64,000 nucleotides of DNA. Origin: Piper betle. Lineage: Eukaryota > Streptophyta > Magnoliopsida > Piperales > Piperaceae. The translations under genes were made by a program, and so were the position numbers. Numbering within the stretch: position 1 is the first letter of the stretch; each line of letters opens with the position of its first letter. Shown one piece after another: positions 37,601 through 51,053 of this stretch. The DNA lies in assembly GCA_033002965.1 (NCBI GenBank), contig JAURVB010001764.1, forward strand, positions 18,036 through 82,035. Reading direction: 5' to 3'. A model generated the notes under the pieces. That model was not told where the DNA came from. It did not search any database and saw only the letters and a list, made by a program, of their open reading frames with translations.

Positions 37601-40600
37601 ATTAAAATAGATTTAAATACCTGTAAGACATATACAAATACAATAAAATTATATGTAACAAATACTATATGAATTGTAAAAATATTCACAAGCATTAGAA
37701 CACAATTTTCGAAATTATGTTTGCACGTGTCAGTAGTCTAACGCCACTTAATTATCATTAGTCACTAAATAAAACTTTCAATATATATAGACATGACATA
37801 ACAATCTCAAAAGCTTTGTGTTTGATATGAGAAGATATAAAAGCATGCATGGAAAGGTGGTTATTTAGGATTCACTTGAGATAATCTTGCTCTTAATACA
37901 AATATTAATAACATAAATGGATTGGAAAGGTGGAGAAATTAAGGGGAAGAAAATGACTTAGGGCTTGATTAAATAATAAAAAAATCCCAAGTTTTTGGAT
38001 TTGGTTGCCCCCAAGCCTTGGACAACTATATATTCGAGCGTCATAGGCTCTCCGATGGCCTAATCAAACTACCCTTGTCCGTTGCCCTTGCCCTTGTACT
38101 TAAGTTTAGTTTGTAGGTAAATGAAGTAGTTGCATTAGTTAGATTCTCGTTCAATTGAAAGAGTTGTCGTCATTTTAAGACTTCATCTTTGTTTGCCCTT
38201 GAAATGACATACGTAAGGCCTCGACGATTCATCTTTGCCCACCGCTCAAAAAGGCAAAAATACCTCAATGAATAGGAAGGGGATGGCTTCATCTTCCTTT
38301 TTCGGTTGCTTTGTCCAGTCCGTTTGCCAAAACCGCTTTAGCTAGAGTTAAAACAAGCGTGGCGAGCTAGGGATAGCTAGATCTAACAGCATTGGTTTCC
38401 CCTTGTGGCTGGAAGACCACCCTCGGCCTTCGGCCAATCCACTGCTCCAAGGCTAGTTGCCACAGCCACGAAGAACCTTGCAAACTTGTATTAGATATGA
38501 TTTTTTTTAAAAAAAGTTTGTCTTTTTATACCAATTGGTTTGGGTCCAATAAATTTTTATTTAAAAAGGCCTTGTTGGATTTAAAGCTAAAATCATGGCA
38601 GTCTTACTATCATTATTGACCTTTATTTATTTATGTATTTTGAGAATTACACTCGATCATTCTTTCGTCAACGAATAATTTTACACAAAAAATATAGCTT
38701 TTAGACTTTATATTAGAGAACGAGATAAATGAAAAAACTAAGAAATCTATAAGTAGTAATTCATGGGTATATATTTTTGAAATATGTTTAAAGTAAAGAT
38801 GTAATAAGAGTTCCTTCAAGTAGTTACCCCCAATAAATTTCTACACAACAAAATTTCTAATAGATTCACAAAAAATTGAGGAAACTTTTTTGTGAAAAGA
38901 TTTTACATCTTAACTAATTCATGTTTAAATCGTGTATTCAATCTTTGTGAGTAATGAATAAATTAAATTTCATACAATTAACATTTTCCCCATGGTAGAA
39001 ATATCTTTTAACACTAATTTATTTTAAGAACAAAATTATTGTTCAGGTGCAGGATTACCGCCTCCACGAATTGCATCTTTAAGTCGGGTTAGAGGGTTTA
39101 GTGGGACCAAGGCGCTCTAGTCGCGTAAAAAAACAATGTGATAAAAATAAAATATTGCAAACAAAAAACAACACATGTAGGAATTTTTACATAGTTCCTT
39201 AGGGTTTAATTTGAATCCATAAGTCAATCCACGTAAGCTTGCTACTTAGAATCCAATATTTTTTCTTTGATTTTATAAAATAGTGAATTTTGCCGCTTTT
39301 TTATTTGATCTATCTTTGATAACTTTAACTTCATTGCCCTAGTTTATCCCCTCCTTGTCTTCAAATACTTAAAATAACTTCACCACTACGTCTGGAATGT
39401 CAAAAATTATTGGGATACCAAGTGTCACATCAATCCGAAGTCTAAAAGGCCTTTAAATTATTTTTGGAGTGATAATTGACTGAACCGAAACATTTTGGGT
39501 TGGTTCGAAGCAAATAAACGCTTAACTAGACAGGGTGGTGTACATAGCCTCACTTTTATTTTTGCATTAACTGGTCTGTGAGTGGTGTGAGGTGTGCTAG
39601 ATCCAATCCGGGTCGTGGACGTGATCTGGGGTGGTGATCACGGTCCTAGTCAGATCGGATCCGATTTGATCATCTGGTAGAGGGATGTCGTCGCAGACAC
39701 GACAACATTGACGAGCTCCACAAACCCACTTAGGTGGGTGGTGCAGCGGCTACTTTGGCGGCTTCGACGATGGTGTTCTGGGAGGCGATGGCTAGCAGAG
39801 CACCCAGATTGGTAGATATTCGACTTTTGAGTGGATTGGCGGTGGTCCTACAGTCAGTTTCGGCACGAGAGGGCGACAGTGGTGGTAGAAACTTCCGATG
39901 TCGTTGGCTTTCAGCCGTGGTCTATCATCATTTTCCAGTGAAGGTGGTGGCTTAGTGCGGCTAGTCTTGATCTATTTTTGTACCATGAGCAATTGGAGGC
40001 AATTTCTTGTCTTGAGGTGGCTCCGGTCGATCGGATGGAGGCTAGAAAGATGACCACGTGCTGCTGTTGCACTTTTTCGACAAGCCTCTTTTGGGCGATT
40101 TTTTCGGTGATTGGTGACTCTTTCGGCGGCAGATATTGACTTGAGTTTGTTGAAGGTGTTTAGGTGAGTCTGGTTGTAGTGTAGGTTTGGGCTTTGGCGA
40201 CCTAGCCTGGCCGGACGGAGGTTTGCAAGTTGGCGGCTTTTTGTTCTTTCCTTACTCTGATCAGCATCTTCCTTTCAAAATTTTAGTGATGGCGGTGCCG
40301 AACTCAGGTTGGACTCCACCCATAACTGAAGATTGCTTCACTAGCTTCACTTTGGACACCAAGGTTGGGTTGTGAACAATTGGCGTTAGTTGGAAAGCAA
40401 CATTGAAATCAACTCTCTGCAAGAGTTTTCTCCTCAATTTTTTGTCTTTTCCAATCATCAACTTACTTGCAAAATTCTAATGACTATGGTGACGAACTCT
40501 GACGAGACTTCACCAAAAATTGAAGATTGTTTCATCAGCTTCACTTTAGACACCAACGACTGGGTTGTGAACGGCTGATGTTGGTTGAAAAATAGCTGCG

Positions 40601-41480
40601 AAATCAACTCTTCGTAGCAATTTTTTGCTTCAAACTCCTTTGTTTTCACTTGTCAAAGAGAAAAAACTTATTTATTGGGTAGATCTATTGCAGCAAAACA
40701 GTGATGAATAGTTTGACTCCAAGATAATCTCCAATGATAATGGTGATTAGCAAGGAGAGCATGTGGGTGGATGATAGTCTCTGCAACTCCTAAAAAGTTC
40801 TCCACGAAGTGGGCAACGAGTAGGGAAGGTGGTCCTTCTTTCCTTAAAGAGTAGCAACAATGGGTTGGGGGGTTGCCGAAAAGGTTCTTCAGTGAGGAGC
40901 TCCTCCCCTTCTCTCTCCTTTGCCTACTTCTTTCTTCTGTTCTTCTTCTCTTTTTTCTTTTAACATACGAGCCCCCTTTCTTCATGTTAATGCGATGTTT
41001 TTATAGAACTCACAATACCTGTATAGTTCCTAATTATAGAATATTGAATCTTTACCTATCTAACCATTTTTTATTTCTCATTTCTAGTCCCTAAAATCCT
41101 TACTAGTTCTTCTTATCCTCTCCTTCTTCTTATCTCCTTCATTGGATTTTGGAACCACCATTGAGTGTTTCTAATGATTAGTTATAAAAGCATGGGCTTG
41201 ACCAGGTGGTTCAATCACTTAAGTTCAATCAGATAATTCAGACAAACAATTAGTCATTTCCATCCATGAGCTTTCAACTCTCCTTTCTCATGGTGATGTT
41301 GGTAAGTATCGAGAATTCAAACTACTAATTAGGTAATTAAGTAGTACGTCATACAAAAAAGTGTCATAATAAAAATCTCATAAATTTAAAAAAGATAATA
41401 TTAATTATTATTCACGAGCTTAAAAGGAGCAACAAACTATTTAAAATGCAATCATCATCAACATGTATTAAAACAACTAC
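37600..41480. other. Intergenic DNA, no gene recognised
   Basis: Mixed AT-rich and moderately GC-rich DNA. Open frames (38392-38619, 39734-39955, 40668-40985) carry no familiar motif. Contains a diverged tandem duplication at 40261-40640. Much is probably decayed transposon sequence. Confidence 0.45.
40261..40640 (+). repeat. Diverged tandem duplication, unit about 195 bp
   Basis: Two copies side by side (about 40261-40455 and 40456-40640). Each has a phrase like AACTGAAGATTG...TTCA(C/T)...AGCTTCACTTT(G/A)GACACCAA, then GGGTTGTGAAC and GAAATCAACTCT. By eye roughly three-quarters identical. No coding role visible. Confidence 0.6.
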
Positions 41481-41483
41481 ACA

Positions 41484-41488
41484 CTAAA
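41484..41488. repeat. Target site duplication, left (CTAAA)
   Basis: Identical to 44426-44430 on the other side of the solo LTR. Confidence 0.65.
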
Positions 41489-44425
41489 TGTAACACCCCA
41501 AATCCGGTTCACACTCGTGAACCAAACCGGCATGTTACAGGCCCCGGTTAGGTCGGCTAACCCGAACCTAACTCGTGCGGATCCAATCTCGGCGTCTTAA
41601 GATGAAGATACAACTCGTAATGCATGGATGAATACACAAACCTAACATGGTACTACATGAACGACATGCAAGTCAGAGTACACACCAAACAATCCCGATA
41701 AAAATTAATAAAAGTTTTGAAACATAACGGACAGAATTTCCCCTAAAAATGTAATTAGGGGCCACCCTGTCAAATATACATATAAAAATATATGTAACCA
41801 ACTATCAAATAATTTCATTCACACAGAATCTAATCTACTATACACTCATGCTGAAGCTTGGGTTTCAACCCATCATACTTTTGCTGCGCTACTCTGATCA
41901 TTTCATTTCATCTCATTGTCATGCCTCAAACATTTACTCATAGCATGTTTATAAAATAATATCATAAAAAAACATTAAACATTCAATCACCCAATATGTG
42001 TGTGCAGAAGACCTTATTGCTCCTCCGTCCTGGCCGGCCCATCCATCTCGTGCTTATCACCTACATATATATAGGAAAAACGTCAGTAACAAGCGTTACT
42101 GGTCCGAAAAGAAAATAACTATAACAAACTGGCTATGAGAGCAAACTCTCATATGAACGAAATCATCATCTACTCCACGTGAACACTCTGAAGGGCACTA
42201 CTGAGGAGCCACTGGGCTGCAGACCCGGTAGCATCCCGAACTTACTGCTGCTGGTACTGTGCTACTCTCAGCACTTCTTTCAGTACTTCTCGTGAAACTT
42301 TATCCTAAGCCCTCTCCTTACCTCCATATTTCTCCTGGCCTTGAGCACAAAGGCCGAGTACTCTCAGGCAGTCGCCTTTAGTACCCTTTGAACCACAAGT
42401 CCGGACATGCGCTGTACTAAACAGTACCCGTAAACCTCCACGTTCTCCGGGTGTGAGGAACTCAAACGCGGAGTTGTCAGGATCCCTCGGGAATGGAACA
42501 GTCCGCTGGCACTAATCCAGAGCCCGCTTTGACTGTCACGGCATCCTCTGCATGGTACGTGCAGTCGATTTCTCCATCTCTCGTCTCACTGAAAACGCGA
42601 AAACTACATATATATATAGGGCTGGGTAGGGATTCATATAATAGGCCCGAAGGCAACTTGTGGTGGATCTTGTTTTCGAAATCAACCTCGAGGGATCTCA
42701 TCCTCGAGGGGTTATTAATCCGGAAAATATTCGGTTAAATGGCCCGAGTTAAGTGGGATCCGATAAAACGCCACTTAACCCGTCCTGCAGGCAATAAATT
42801 AAACATACAATAGAAAGAGTAAATCAGAGACGAGTCCTAAACGGACCTGGTAGAAGCTCCAAGCGTGTCATCGCGCCTAGGCGGCGAGCTCCTACTCCGT
42901 ACCTACACATCAAAACTAAATACTAACGCCCACTAACTACATGATGCATCAAAATCAATGAATCACACACAACACCATCATCATCCATCACAATGACCAA
43001 TCAAATAATCATAAAAGTAAATAATCCTAACTCGTCCTATTCATACCAATTTTACTGTATTTTTCCTAAGTTACATCATACACGATTATCATGCTCAACT
43101 CGATCTACCTCATTAAATCACTCACTATTCATTCTCAATTAATTGCATCATGCAATCATCACTACACTCATACTCATACATTTATCATGACAATTATTCA
43201 ATTTTAGCATGTTATACTAACAATCATAATCAATTTTAAAGAAATCAATCGGAGGTAATTATACCTCACGTCGTCGGCAATCGGCGACGGCTAGGGTTCC
43301 GTCGCGCGTCTCGGAGCTCGAATTCGGCGCTCCTCGGCGTCCGAAGCTCGATCGGGCTCCACTGGGTGAGCCCCGCGGAAGATCCGGTGAATTCCGGCGA
43401 ATCCCAGAAATTCCGATTTTTCCGGCGGTTTTCCGGCGACTTCCGGTGGTTTTCCGGCGACAATCGCCGGCGGCGTCTACTGGTCGAAAAGGGGTCGTGT
43501 TGGGTACCCTCGGAACCGGCTCGGCGAGCCCGACTCATCTATGACATCAGCGTGGCCAATGGAGGTGGCGGCTCGCCGGAAAACGGCAAAACAGAGCCGG
43601 CGGCGATGGGTCGCTAGATCCGGCCGGCCACGGCGGCGACGGCCTCCGTTCCAGTCGAGGAGGGTCGCTGGGTGGTCGGTGGTGCTGAGGCGACCACTGG
43701 ATGACGGCTGCGACGGTCGCCGGCGGCAGGATCGGCGACGCGACCAAACGCAGCCGCGGCGCTAGGCGTGGCGATTCCGGCGTCGCGGCGGCCCGATGGT
43801 GGCCGGGCCTGGTCGGGGCGGCAGGGCGACGTCGTCGCCGAGCTGGGTGGCGTCGGTCGACGGCCGGGCGGCGCCGACAGCGGCGGCGGTGGCGCGCGAA
43901 CAGGGGCGGCGCGGCACGAGGGTTTGGGCGTGGGGAGAAAAGGTCGTCGTGGAGAAGAAAGGTTGGGTGGCAAACTTGTAATTAAGACTTGACTCGTCTC
44001 CGGCTCGAGTCAAGTATAATAACTAGGTCGTATTAAATCCTAAAAAAATTCATAAAAATCGGGAAAAATCCCGTAAAATCAAACAACATCAAAAAAATCA
44101 TAATGATATGCTCTAGAACTATCAACCCACCCAAAATGCCCGTAACGCATCCTAACGCGGTAAACGGCTTAAAACTAATTCTACGATCCATTATATATCA
44201 TAATAAAAAAATGAACTGGCATACTCTCATATATTCTGATAACTCATTCTGTTCTGCTGTGTTCATGACGTTATCATCATATACTTGGGTACGCATGACC
44301 CTCATAGCTCATACACGCGACTGGCATCGGCTCGGTACACGTGTCCTGAAACTGACTCAATTCAAAAATAACGGTCGACTCGACCGGTTCTGAATATAAA
44401 ACCCTAACTCGAATCGTGGGTTTTA
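41489..44425. mobile_element. Solo LTR of a long-LTR retrotransposon, about 2.9 kb
   Basis: Begins TGTAACACCCCAAATCC, a start I associate with long-LTR Ty3/gypsy chromovirus-type elements, and ends GTGGGTTTTA. CTAAA directly precedes it (41484-41488) and directly follows it (44426-44430), a 5-bp target duplication; ACTAAA matches even over 6 bp. A second copy (about 56760-59418) confirms the right part and its end. No primer-binding site or gag-pol follows, so this is a solo LTR left by LTR-LTR recombination. A GC-rich block (43260-43970) gives spurious open frames on both strands. The canonical CA end is not preserved here, though the second copy ends TTTTACA. Confidence 0.75.
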
Positions 44426-44430
44426 CTAAA
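44426..44430. repeat. Target site duplication, right (CTAAA)
   Basis: Identical to 41484-41488. Confidence 0.65.
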
Positions 44431-47374
44431 GGTCTTTTTGGTTATCTTAAAAGTTAAATGAAAGAAATATAAAATTTAAAGTTTAAGAATTTCATTGCAC
44501 TTGGATGTTTTGAAATTTAGTTAATTTTCTTTTATTTTTAGTCAAAACAAATCCATGTAAAAATTTTATGTGACAAGTGTGAGAAAAATTTTAGAGACAA
44601 GTGTGAGAAAAAATATTTTATTTTTATCTCATTTTCATACTATTCAAATATATAGTAAAAGAAATCTTTAAAATATTTTATGTCTTACATTGCCATCTTC
44701 TATGATTTTTTTGTTCATACTATTTTTATTTTTATGTTAGTCAATGGATCCTAAATATCTATTAACTAATGAATTACTTACAATTAAAATCAATTAAAAA
44801 TATTCGACTAGGTCAAGTCATAAGCTTTCGTATAATCTCATATAATAATTAATTAATCGTAAGGGGCAGTAATTATTCCCCTGATTTCGTAAATTGTGTA
44901 TTTCATTTACATCGCCCCCTGGTTAATTGCTCGCCAACTCCCTCCGTCTCCGACCCGTCACGCATCGAACCAGTCGATCTTTTCAAGCAACGACGGTCGG
45001 AGAAGCGTAGATCGGCGGCACCAGCGACGGTAAGTCCCTGCCCCCTCCCTCAATCATACTCCATGCACCGCACCCTCTTCTCGGGCTGGTTGACCCGATT
45101 GTTGCCGAGATCCGGCGAGAGCGGTCACGACCATTCGCGTGATCGGAAATCGCAAAACCAATTCTTGATGCTAAAGTTCGTACAAACATAGCCTAATTGT
45201 ACACAGTCAATTTTTTTAAAAAAAATTAGTGTGACTATTTGTTTGATGGGAGAGAAGATCGTAGTTTTGTTAACAGGGAATGTGTCATTGTGGTATGTTT
45301 TACGTTGGCGGAGACTGTTGTGAGCCGCCAGTCATGCGATTCGACCTAGCAATTATCGTATATTTTTGTGTTGAATTATCGTATATTTTTGTGTTTTACC
45401 CAAGGTTGTGGATTTCTGCAGAATTTTTCAATTGGAACTTTGGGTACTTAAGGGTTTCTCTTTCTTTGAGTGATGAAAGTTTGAGTTGATTTATCATACA
45501 TCTCTAACTTGTTACCTTTCACTTCTTCTGTGAGGAACGAGGATTGTTGTGTGGATTCGCCGCTGTAGATTTTTCATTGCTTATACTTTGCTTTGGGAAT
45601 TTGTCACGAAAACTAGATATAACCATATACATATTCCTGCAGAAAAGTTTTGTTTTTTGCTCGCTATGAGATGGCTCAAATAAACCACTGAAAGTTTCAT
45701 TTTGCCATATGTTCATAATCTTATATGATATAGAAAAGAAAACGACCAAAGCAGTCAAAACTACAAAAGCAGTCAATCTTCTATATATTATGCAATGAAC
45801 AAATTGGCTCTCCCATTTTGATGCTCCTATGGTATCCTTGTCTTCACCAAAATTACTGATTTTGGCAGCCCTGTAGTTTAAGAAAACAGAACTATACGAG
45901 CACAAAGTTAATCAGTTAATAAAACAACCACAATTTCAGAAATTAGTATAAGGATTATACAGTCAGTGTTCCTATCTTCCATGATACCTTCCACTGGATC
46001 AAGGTACACCTAGTAAGGCAACATATCCCCAATTACCACTAGTTCGCCTCTCAGATGAACCGTAATAAATTTTAAGGTCAATTGAATCTTCAATGCGGAT
46101 TAAAATAAATTGGTAAAATTAGCATTAAATTATAAATATTGGCCATGAGATTTATAATTGGTTATTTCATAACCCATATAATGACAAATATAGACCTTCT
46201 ATTACTACTGTGCTACATCAAGGATCTTTCTGCATAAGTTTCTTTAGAAGGTTGTGTCATAGATTTGGTAGACAGGCATGCATCTTGAAGTCTTGTCCGT
46301 TAGGTAGTGTCTGAAATGGATGGTTCTGTAGTTTCATTTCACCAAATGGCTAATTCTCATAGACTTTATAAGACGATGATGAATTATTTTTCTGGTAAAT
46401 AAACACAAGATTTATAGTTTTTAGTGCGTGAATGTCAGATTTATTTGATTGCGCTGTATTTGTCACTATAATGATGTGCTATGATAGGTTGCAAAGAACT
46501 TTAGGTCTGGGTGTGAGAAATAAATTGAATATGCATCCGCTTTGGCGTTTTTTAATTGATATCTTTTCTTTTGAGGAAGCCAAGCCCTCTTCTTCCAACA
46601 TTTTTCTCATAGATAAAAACCTATTAAGCAGGGAAGAGTCCCACTCATAGTAAAAGGCTGTGTATGAGCCTTTGTTATTCTTGCTCCTGATACAATCCCA
46701 CTTTGAATTGCACCAGTTTAAAGTAACAATTCATGTATGCTATACTTTCTTAGTTTGGTATATGGGATTGGGATCACCAGGATGGTTGGATATGCACTTG
46801 TCATTAAACAGTGTACTTCTCAATGAATTTCTTCCTTGTCAAGATGAAGGCGCTGATCCCACATGGGACAAAATAGTGTATACACGTTGTAAATGGTCTA
46901 TCTTCCCGCTTGCTAGGTGTAATATGATAGTTGATGATATTCTTATAGTGAAAGTGTATTTTTATTATCATGCAATTTTATTGATAGTTTTTTTTAATGA
47001 TTTTCAGGAACCTCTTGCATGACACAAGGACCACTTTCTCTTCATGAGATAATCTTGTCTGTTGATGTCAAAAGATCTGCATATAAGATCTCGGAAGCTG
47101 AATGGACTTCTCCGGAGATGTGAATATGAACTTTAGTTTTGTGTGAATTTTAGTATTGGGAGCTCGTCTATGACTTTTGAATTTCAATTTTTTGAGTCTC
47201 CTGTTATTTTTGTTGTTAAATTCTAGGCGCTGGGTGCATTACATTCTTGAAATGTTTAGGAATGCAGTTTGTGTATCTTCTTAATGATCAATCAAAGGAT
47301 CTCGAGTTAGTTATGTAGTTCAGTATAACCAACTGTAGATTCTCTTATGGTTGTATTGGGTATATTTTCTGGCC
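44431..47374. other. Region upstream of TBL, possible 5' UTR exon at about 44.94-45.03 kb
   Basis: GC-rich sequence at about 44940-45029 ends in a good donor, GACG|GTAAGT (45030 onward), and sits 2.3 kb upstream of the TBL start, so it may be a non-coding first exon of TBL or of an unrecognised gene. The rest is AT-rich; open frames at 45280-45489 and 46660-47022 show no domain. Confidence 0.3.
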
Positions 47375-50246
47375 ATGCCGAAGACCATTTCTTCCACTTT
47401 AGTTCCAGTAGGAGGTATAGCTCTGTTTTTTGTTTTGGCTTCTTGGATAACATTGTCAAATCCAAGAGACAGTTCTAGGAAATTTGGGGTCTTCCTTCAT
47501 GATAACCAGTCTGTGGTACTGATTCAAAAGGATAACCCTTTGGAAGATGTTAAGAAGGATGTGATTAGAGAGAAAATTACACCAGCTTCAGGTAAATTGG
47601 ATGGCTTCCATATGACTAGCTCATCACCCTTTGGAACCAGTGAGGTTGAAGATTTTGCTTCTATTCCTATCAAAAACAAAGGAGGAGAAACTAACCAAAG
47701 AGTTCAAGTTTCGGAACCAGCTGGCAAGTCCACTAGTGCTATTCAATCTGGGCCGGTTGTAGAGACTGCAGGTGACAATGACAATGTTGAAACGATTGCA
47801 ATGAGGAAACCCACTCCTGCTTTGGGGTTGTCTGACCAAACAGGTTCAGTTGAATCAGGTAAGTGATACATCTAATAATTCTGAACAACTTGTAGAAGCT
47901 GTTACCAACACTGATGTGTGGTTAACTTGATGTATCAATGATACTAGGGCATCAGTAATGTTTAAATCATCAATTCTTATTTCTTCAGGTGATGATGGCA
48001 CTATTAACATGACAGCAAACAGCTCTACAGTAAAGCCTTCTCCAGCATCAGATCTGTCAAACAGTCAAGGGAAATATGAATCAGGTGATTTTACATCTAT
48101 TTAATGTTTTGCTGGAGATTTGTGTATTTTTTCAATGTTGATATTCTTTTTCTATTAAGGCTTATTTTGAAGTTCGCAAGTGTTTGTTGTTTTGTTTTGT
48201 GTTGTGTATTACTTAAGTAGTGATGATCTAGGACAATATTTCAAATGGTGTTCTATGCTTAATATTATTGGTAAACACTTTGTTGTGGAAATATATCCAG
48301 GATATTGTTGTCAACATATTTGTTGGACATTTGACCTTCTATAGCTTACTAGATATGAGAAGATTTAACGCTGCTTGTGTTATTGGTCAAACTTGTGCTT
48401 GAAAACGAGACATAAGTTGACCTGAAATCTCTTTCTGAGCTGATACTACTTCATGGACAAATAATAGTTTGGCCAAAATTTAGTTCAAAATTGGTTTGTT
48501 CACTGCAATCTGTCTATAGTCTGGTAAAATATTAATTCCTTGACATTTGTCTGCTTTGAGATCGAAGCAATGTGCATGTCTTCATATATTTACAGAGTCC
48601 AACTATTAGTAGTTTGTTTCTTCTTTTTTCTATAAAATTGGAGTAGTTTATTTCTTGTGTAGGCAGCTGTGATCTTTACCATGGCAAATGGTTCTACGAT
48701 CCATTGGGCCCATTGTACACAAACAGTTCATGCCCTATTATAACTCAGATGCAAAATTGTCAAGGCAATGGGAGGCCCGACAAAGAATATGAGAACTGGA
48801 GATGGAAACCCTCTCAGTGTGATCTTCCTCGTTTTGATGCTAAAATTTTTTTGGAATTGATGAGAGGGAAGACGCTTGCTTTTATTGGTGATTCTGTTGC
48901 ACGCAATCAAATGGAATCTTTGCTTTGCATTTTATGGCAGGTCAGTTGTAACGTGTTTCATCCTCATTTTATTTTCATATCATCATTCACCTGCTTCTAA
49001 CAGATGGTGTGGTACAGGTCCTGTTTTGCTTTTGTACAAGCTTTAGACCAATCTGAAGTAACTCGTGTCAGCATCGACCTTTAAGCCATTTTCTTTCTTT
49101 TGTGACTAATGAACAATTGCAGTGTTGAATTTCTGAATTTCTCATTCTTTTTGCAATATTGTGCACTTTCATGTCTCCTTGAGTGCCTGTTTTCATTAGC
49201 CCAATACTCAGTGCACAAATATATGATACTTTGGTGAAACATTCCTTTTGTCTGGCTAATTAGTACCTTTATTTTATATAGGTTACATATGTCCAACTTC
49301 GCATGGGTCTCGTTTAACATAATTCTTTGCATGGGAATACTAATTGCAAAATCTGAAAATGATTAACCTTTGATTTGATTCTTCTTGCAAAACCCTGTTT
49401 TGTGAATCATTATTTGCTTCGTCATATACTTCTCACTTCTCAGGTGGAAACACCAGAAAATCGAGGAAGTCGAAGGCGACAGCGGTGGTTATTCCAATCC
49501 TTCTCAGTAACTATAGTCCGCATATGGTCATCATGGCTTGTTCACAAGTCTCCGGAGGCCTTTCAGGATGCCGCTGAAGGTATTGACAAAATTTTTTAGA
49601 TGTCCCAGATGAAGATTTCATGGACTTTCTTCCTAAATGTGATGTCGTGGTTCTTTCTTCTGGCCACTGGTTTGCAAAGCAATCCGTATATATTTTGAAT
49701 AATGAGATAGTTGGGGGTCAACTGTGGTGGCCCTACCAGTCACGTGAAATGAAGCTTCACAATGTCGAAGCATTTGGTGCTGCCATGGAAACTAGTCTCA
49801 CAGCTATTGTCACACATCCTGCCTACAAAGGTCTGACCATAGTTCGATCCTTCTCTCCAGACCACTATGAAGGTGGTGCTTGGAACACTGGTGGCTCTTG
49901 CACCGGCAAAGTTGAGCCAGCAGCTGAGGGGCAGGTTGTTAGGAACGAGTTTACAGAGGCTATGTACTCAAAGCAGGTAGCAGGGTTTAACATGGCATTA
50001 AAGAAGGCAACAAACAAATCCAAATTAAAGCTAATGGACGTTACACAGTCTTTTGGCCTTCGCCATGACGGGCATCCCGGTCCTTACAGGAGTACCAATC
50101 CTAACAAAAAAACAAAGAGGGGTCCTAATGGTGAGCCTCCACCGCAAGACTGTCTACATTGGTGCATGCCTGGGCCAGTGGATACTTGGAATGAGTTTGT
50201 ATTGGAGACAATAAAGAGAGAGTTTGGTGCAATACAAGATTTATAG
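47375..50246 (+). CDS. TBL: Trichome birefringence-like (TBL19/20/21 type) polysaccharide O-acetyltransferase, one-base frameshift
   Basis: Golgi enzyme of the TBL family, which O-acetylates xylan or related wall polysaccharides; this subgroup is the TBL19-22 type by sequence resemblance. Exons: 47375-47858, 47989-48084, 48663-48940, 49444-50246; GT-AG. Residues about 8-26 form a signal anchor (LVPVGGIALFFVLASWITL), followed by a Ser/Lys-rich stem. The catalytic part begins CDLYHGKWFYDPLGPLY; the esterase GDS motif is FIGDSVARNQ (GDS 269-271) and the DxxH motif is DCLHWCMPGP (D522, H525 after frame correction). In exon 4 the run of six T at 49592-49597 creates TAG (49597-49599); seven T would continue the conserved GIDKIF...DVPDEDFMDFLP without a gap. 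Total would be 553 residues. All other positions are intact, so a one-base assembly error is the likeliest explanation. Confidence 0.92.
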
Positions 50247-51053
50247 GTTCTCAATCTTTTCATTCTTTCATTCTTTCTTTCTACTGTTTTGAATGTCAAG
50301 GAACTGGCGACCAGCATTTTTCTGGACTTGCTGAAGTTATTGCTAGACGCATAGCATTAGTCTCACGTTTTGTTTTCTTGAGCTCAGCGGACCTCTGCTC
50401 GTTGACTTGTTGATGCCGCCAACACTTCCTTTTTTTCTTTACTTAAAATAAATTGCATTTGATGCGTCAGCTTCACACCATCTGGGTGAAATTTACAGAA
50501 CGAAACTTGTAATTTTGTTCATCAATGAAAGAAATTGTTCAGCGTTTGAGAGTTCTGTGCCATCGATCACATATGCGGCACTTTCTTTTACTCTTCTGGA
50601 AACACTTTCCAATACATAAACCTCTTCTACCCAATACTCCTCTTTGGGTCTATCCCTTGCCAGGTTCACTCAATTGTATTTTGATGTCTATATGGTAATG
50701 GTTCATACCAGAAAATCAATCCCGTATGGTTCAATGATGAAATATTGGAATTGAGATAGAAGTCGCTACAAGTAATCATGCTAATATACTCTGAACAAAG
50801 TATCAAGCATAATAAACGTGACAACTTGGTTTAAAAAAATGTATATTGTAGGTCACAAGTCTAGATAAAAGGAAGAATGTTGGCATCCAAGGCATAAAAA
50901 TTTTTGTCATTTATAATTATATGGATTTCTAGTTTAGGGATGCCCCGACACCCTCTAGATGCCCTCCATGGAAGTAAGCGACTAGTTATACTTTATCTAC
51001 ATTGTGGTCAAATCATACAAAAACACATGATATTGTTCTCATGTAATTATGGC
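50247..51053. other. Shared 3' flank of convergent TBL and RAD1 genes
   Basis: About 800 bp holding the 3' UTRs of both convergent genes. Possible poly(A) signals of the AATAAA/AATGAAA type occur, for example near 50447 (AAATAAATTG). No further gene seen. Confidence 0.5.

Noticed and set aside
43266..44013. Open frames on both strands within the solo LTR
   Set aside because: They lie in the GC-rich part of an LTR, are Arg/Pro-rich, and match no retroviral or plant family I know.
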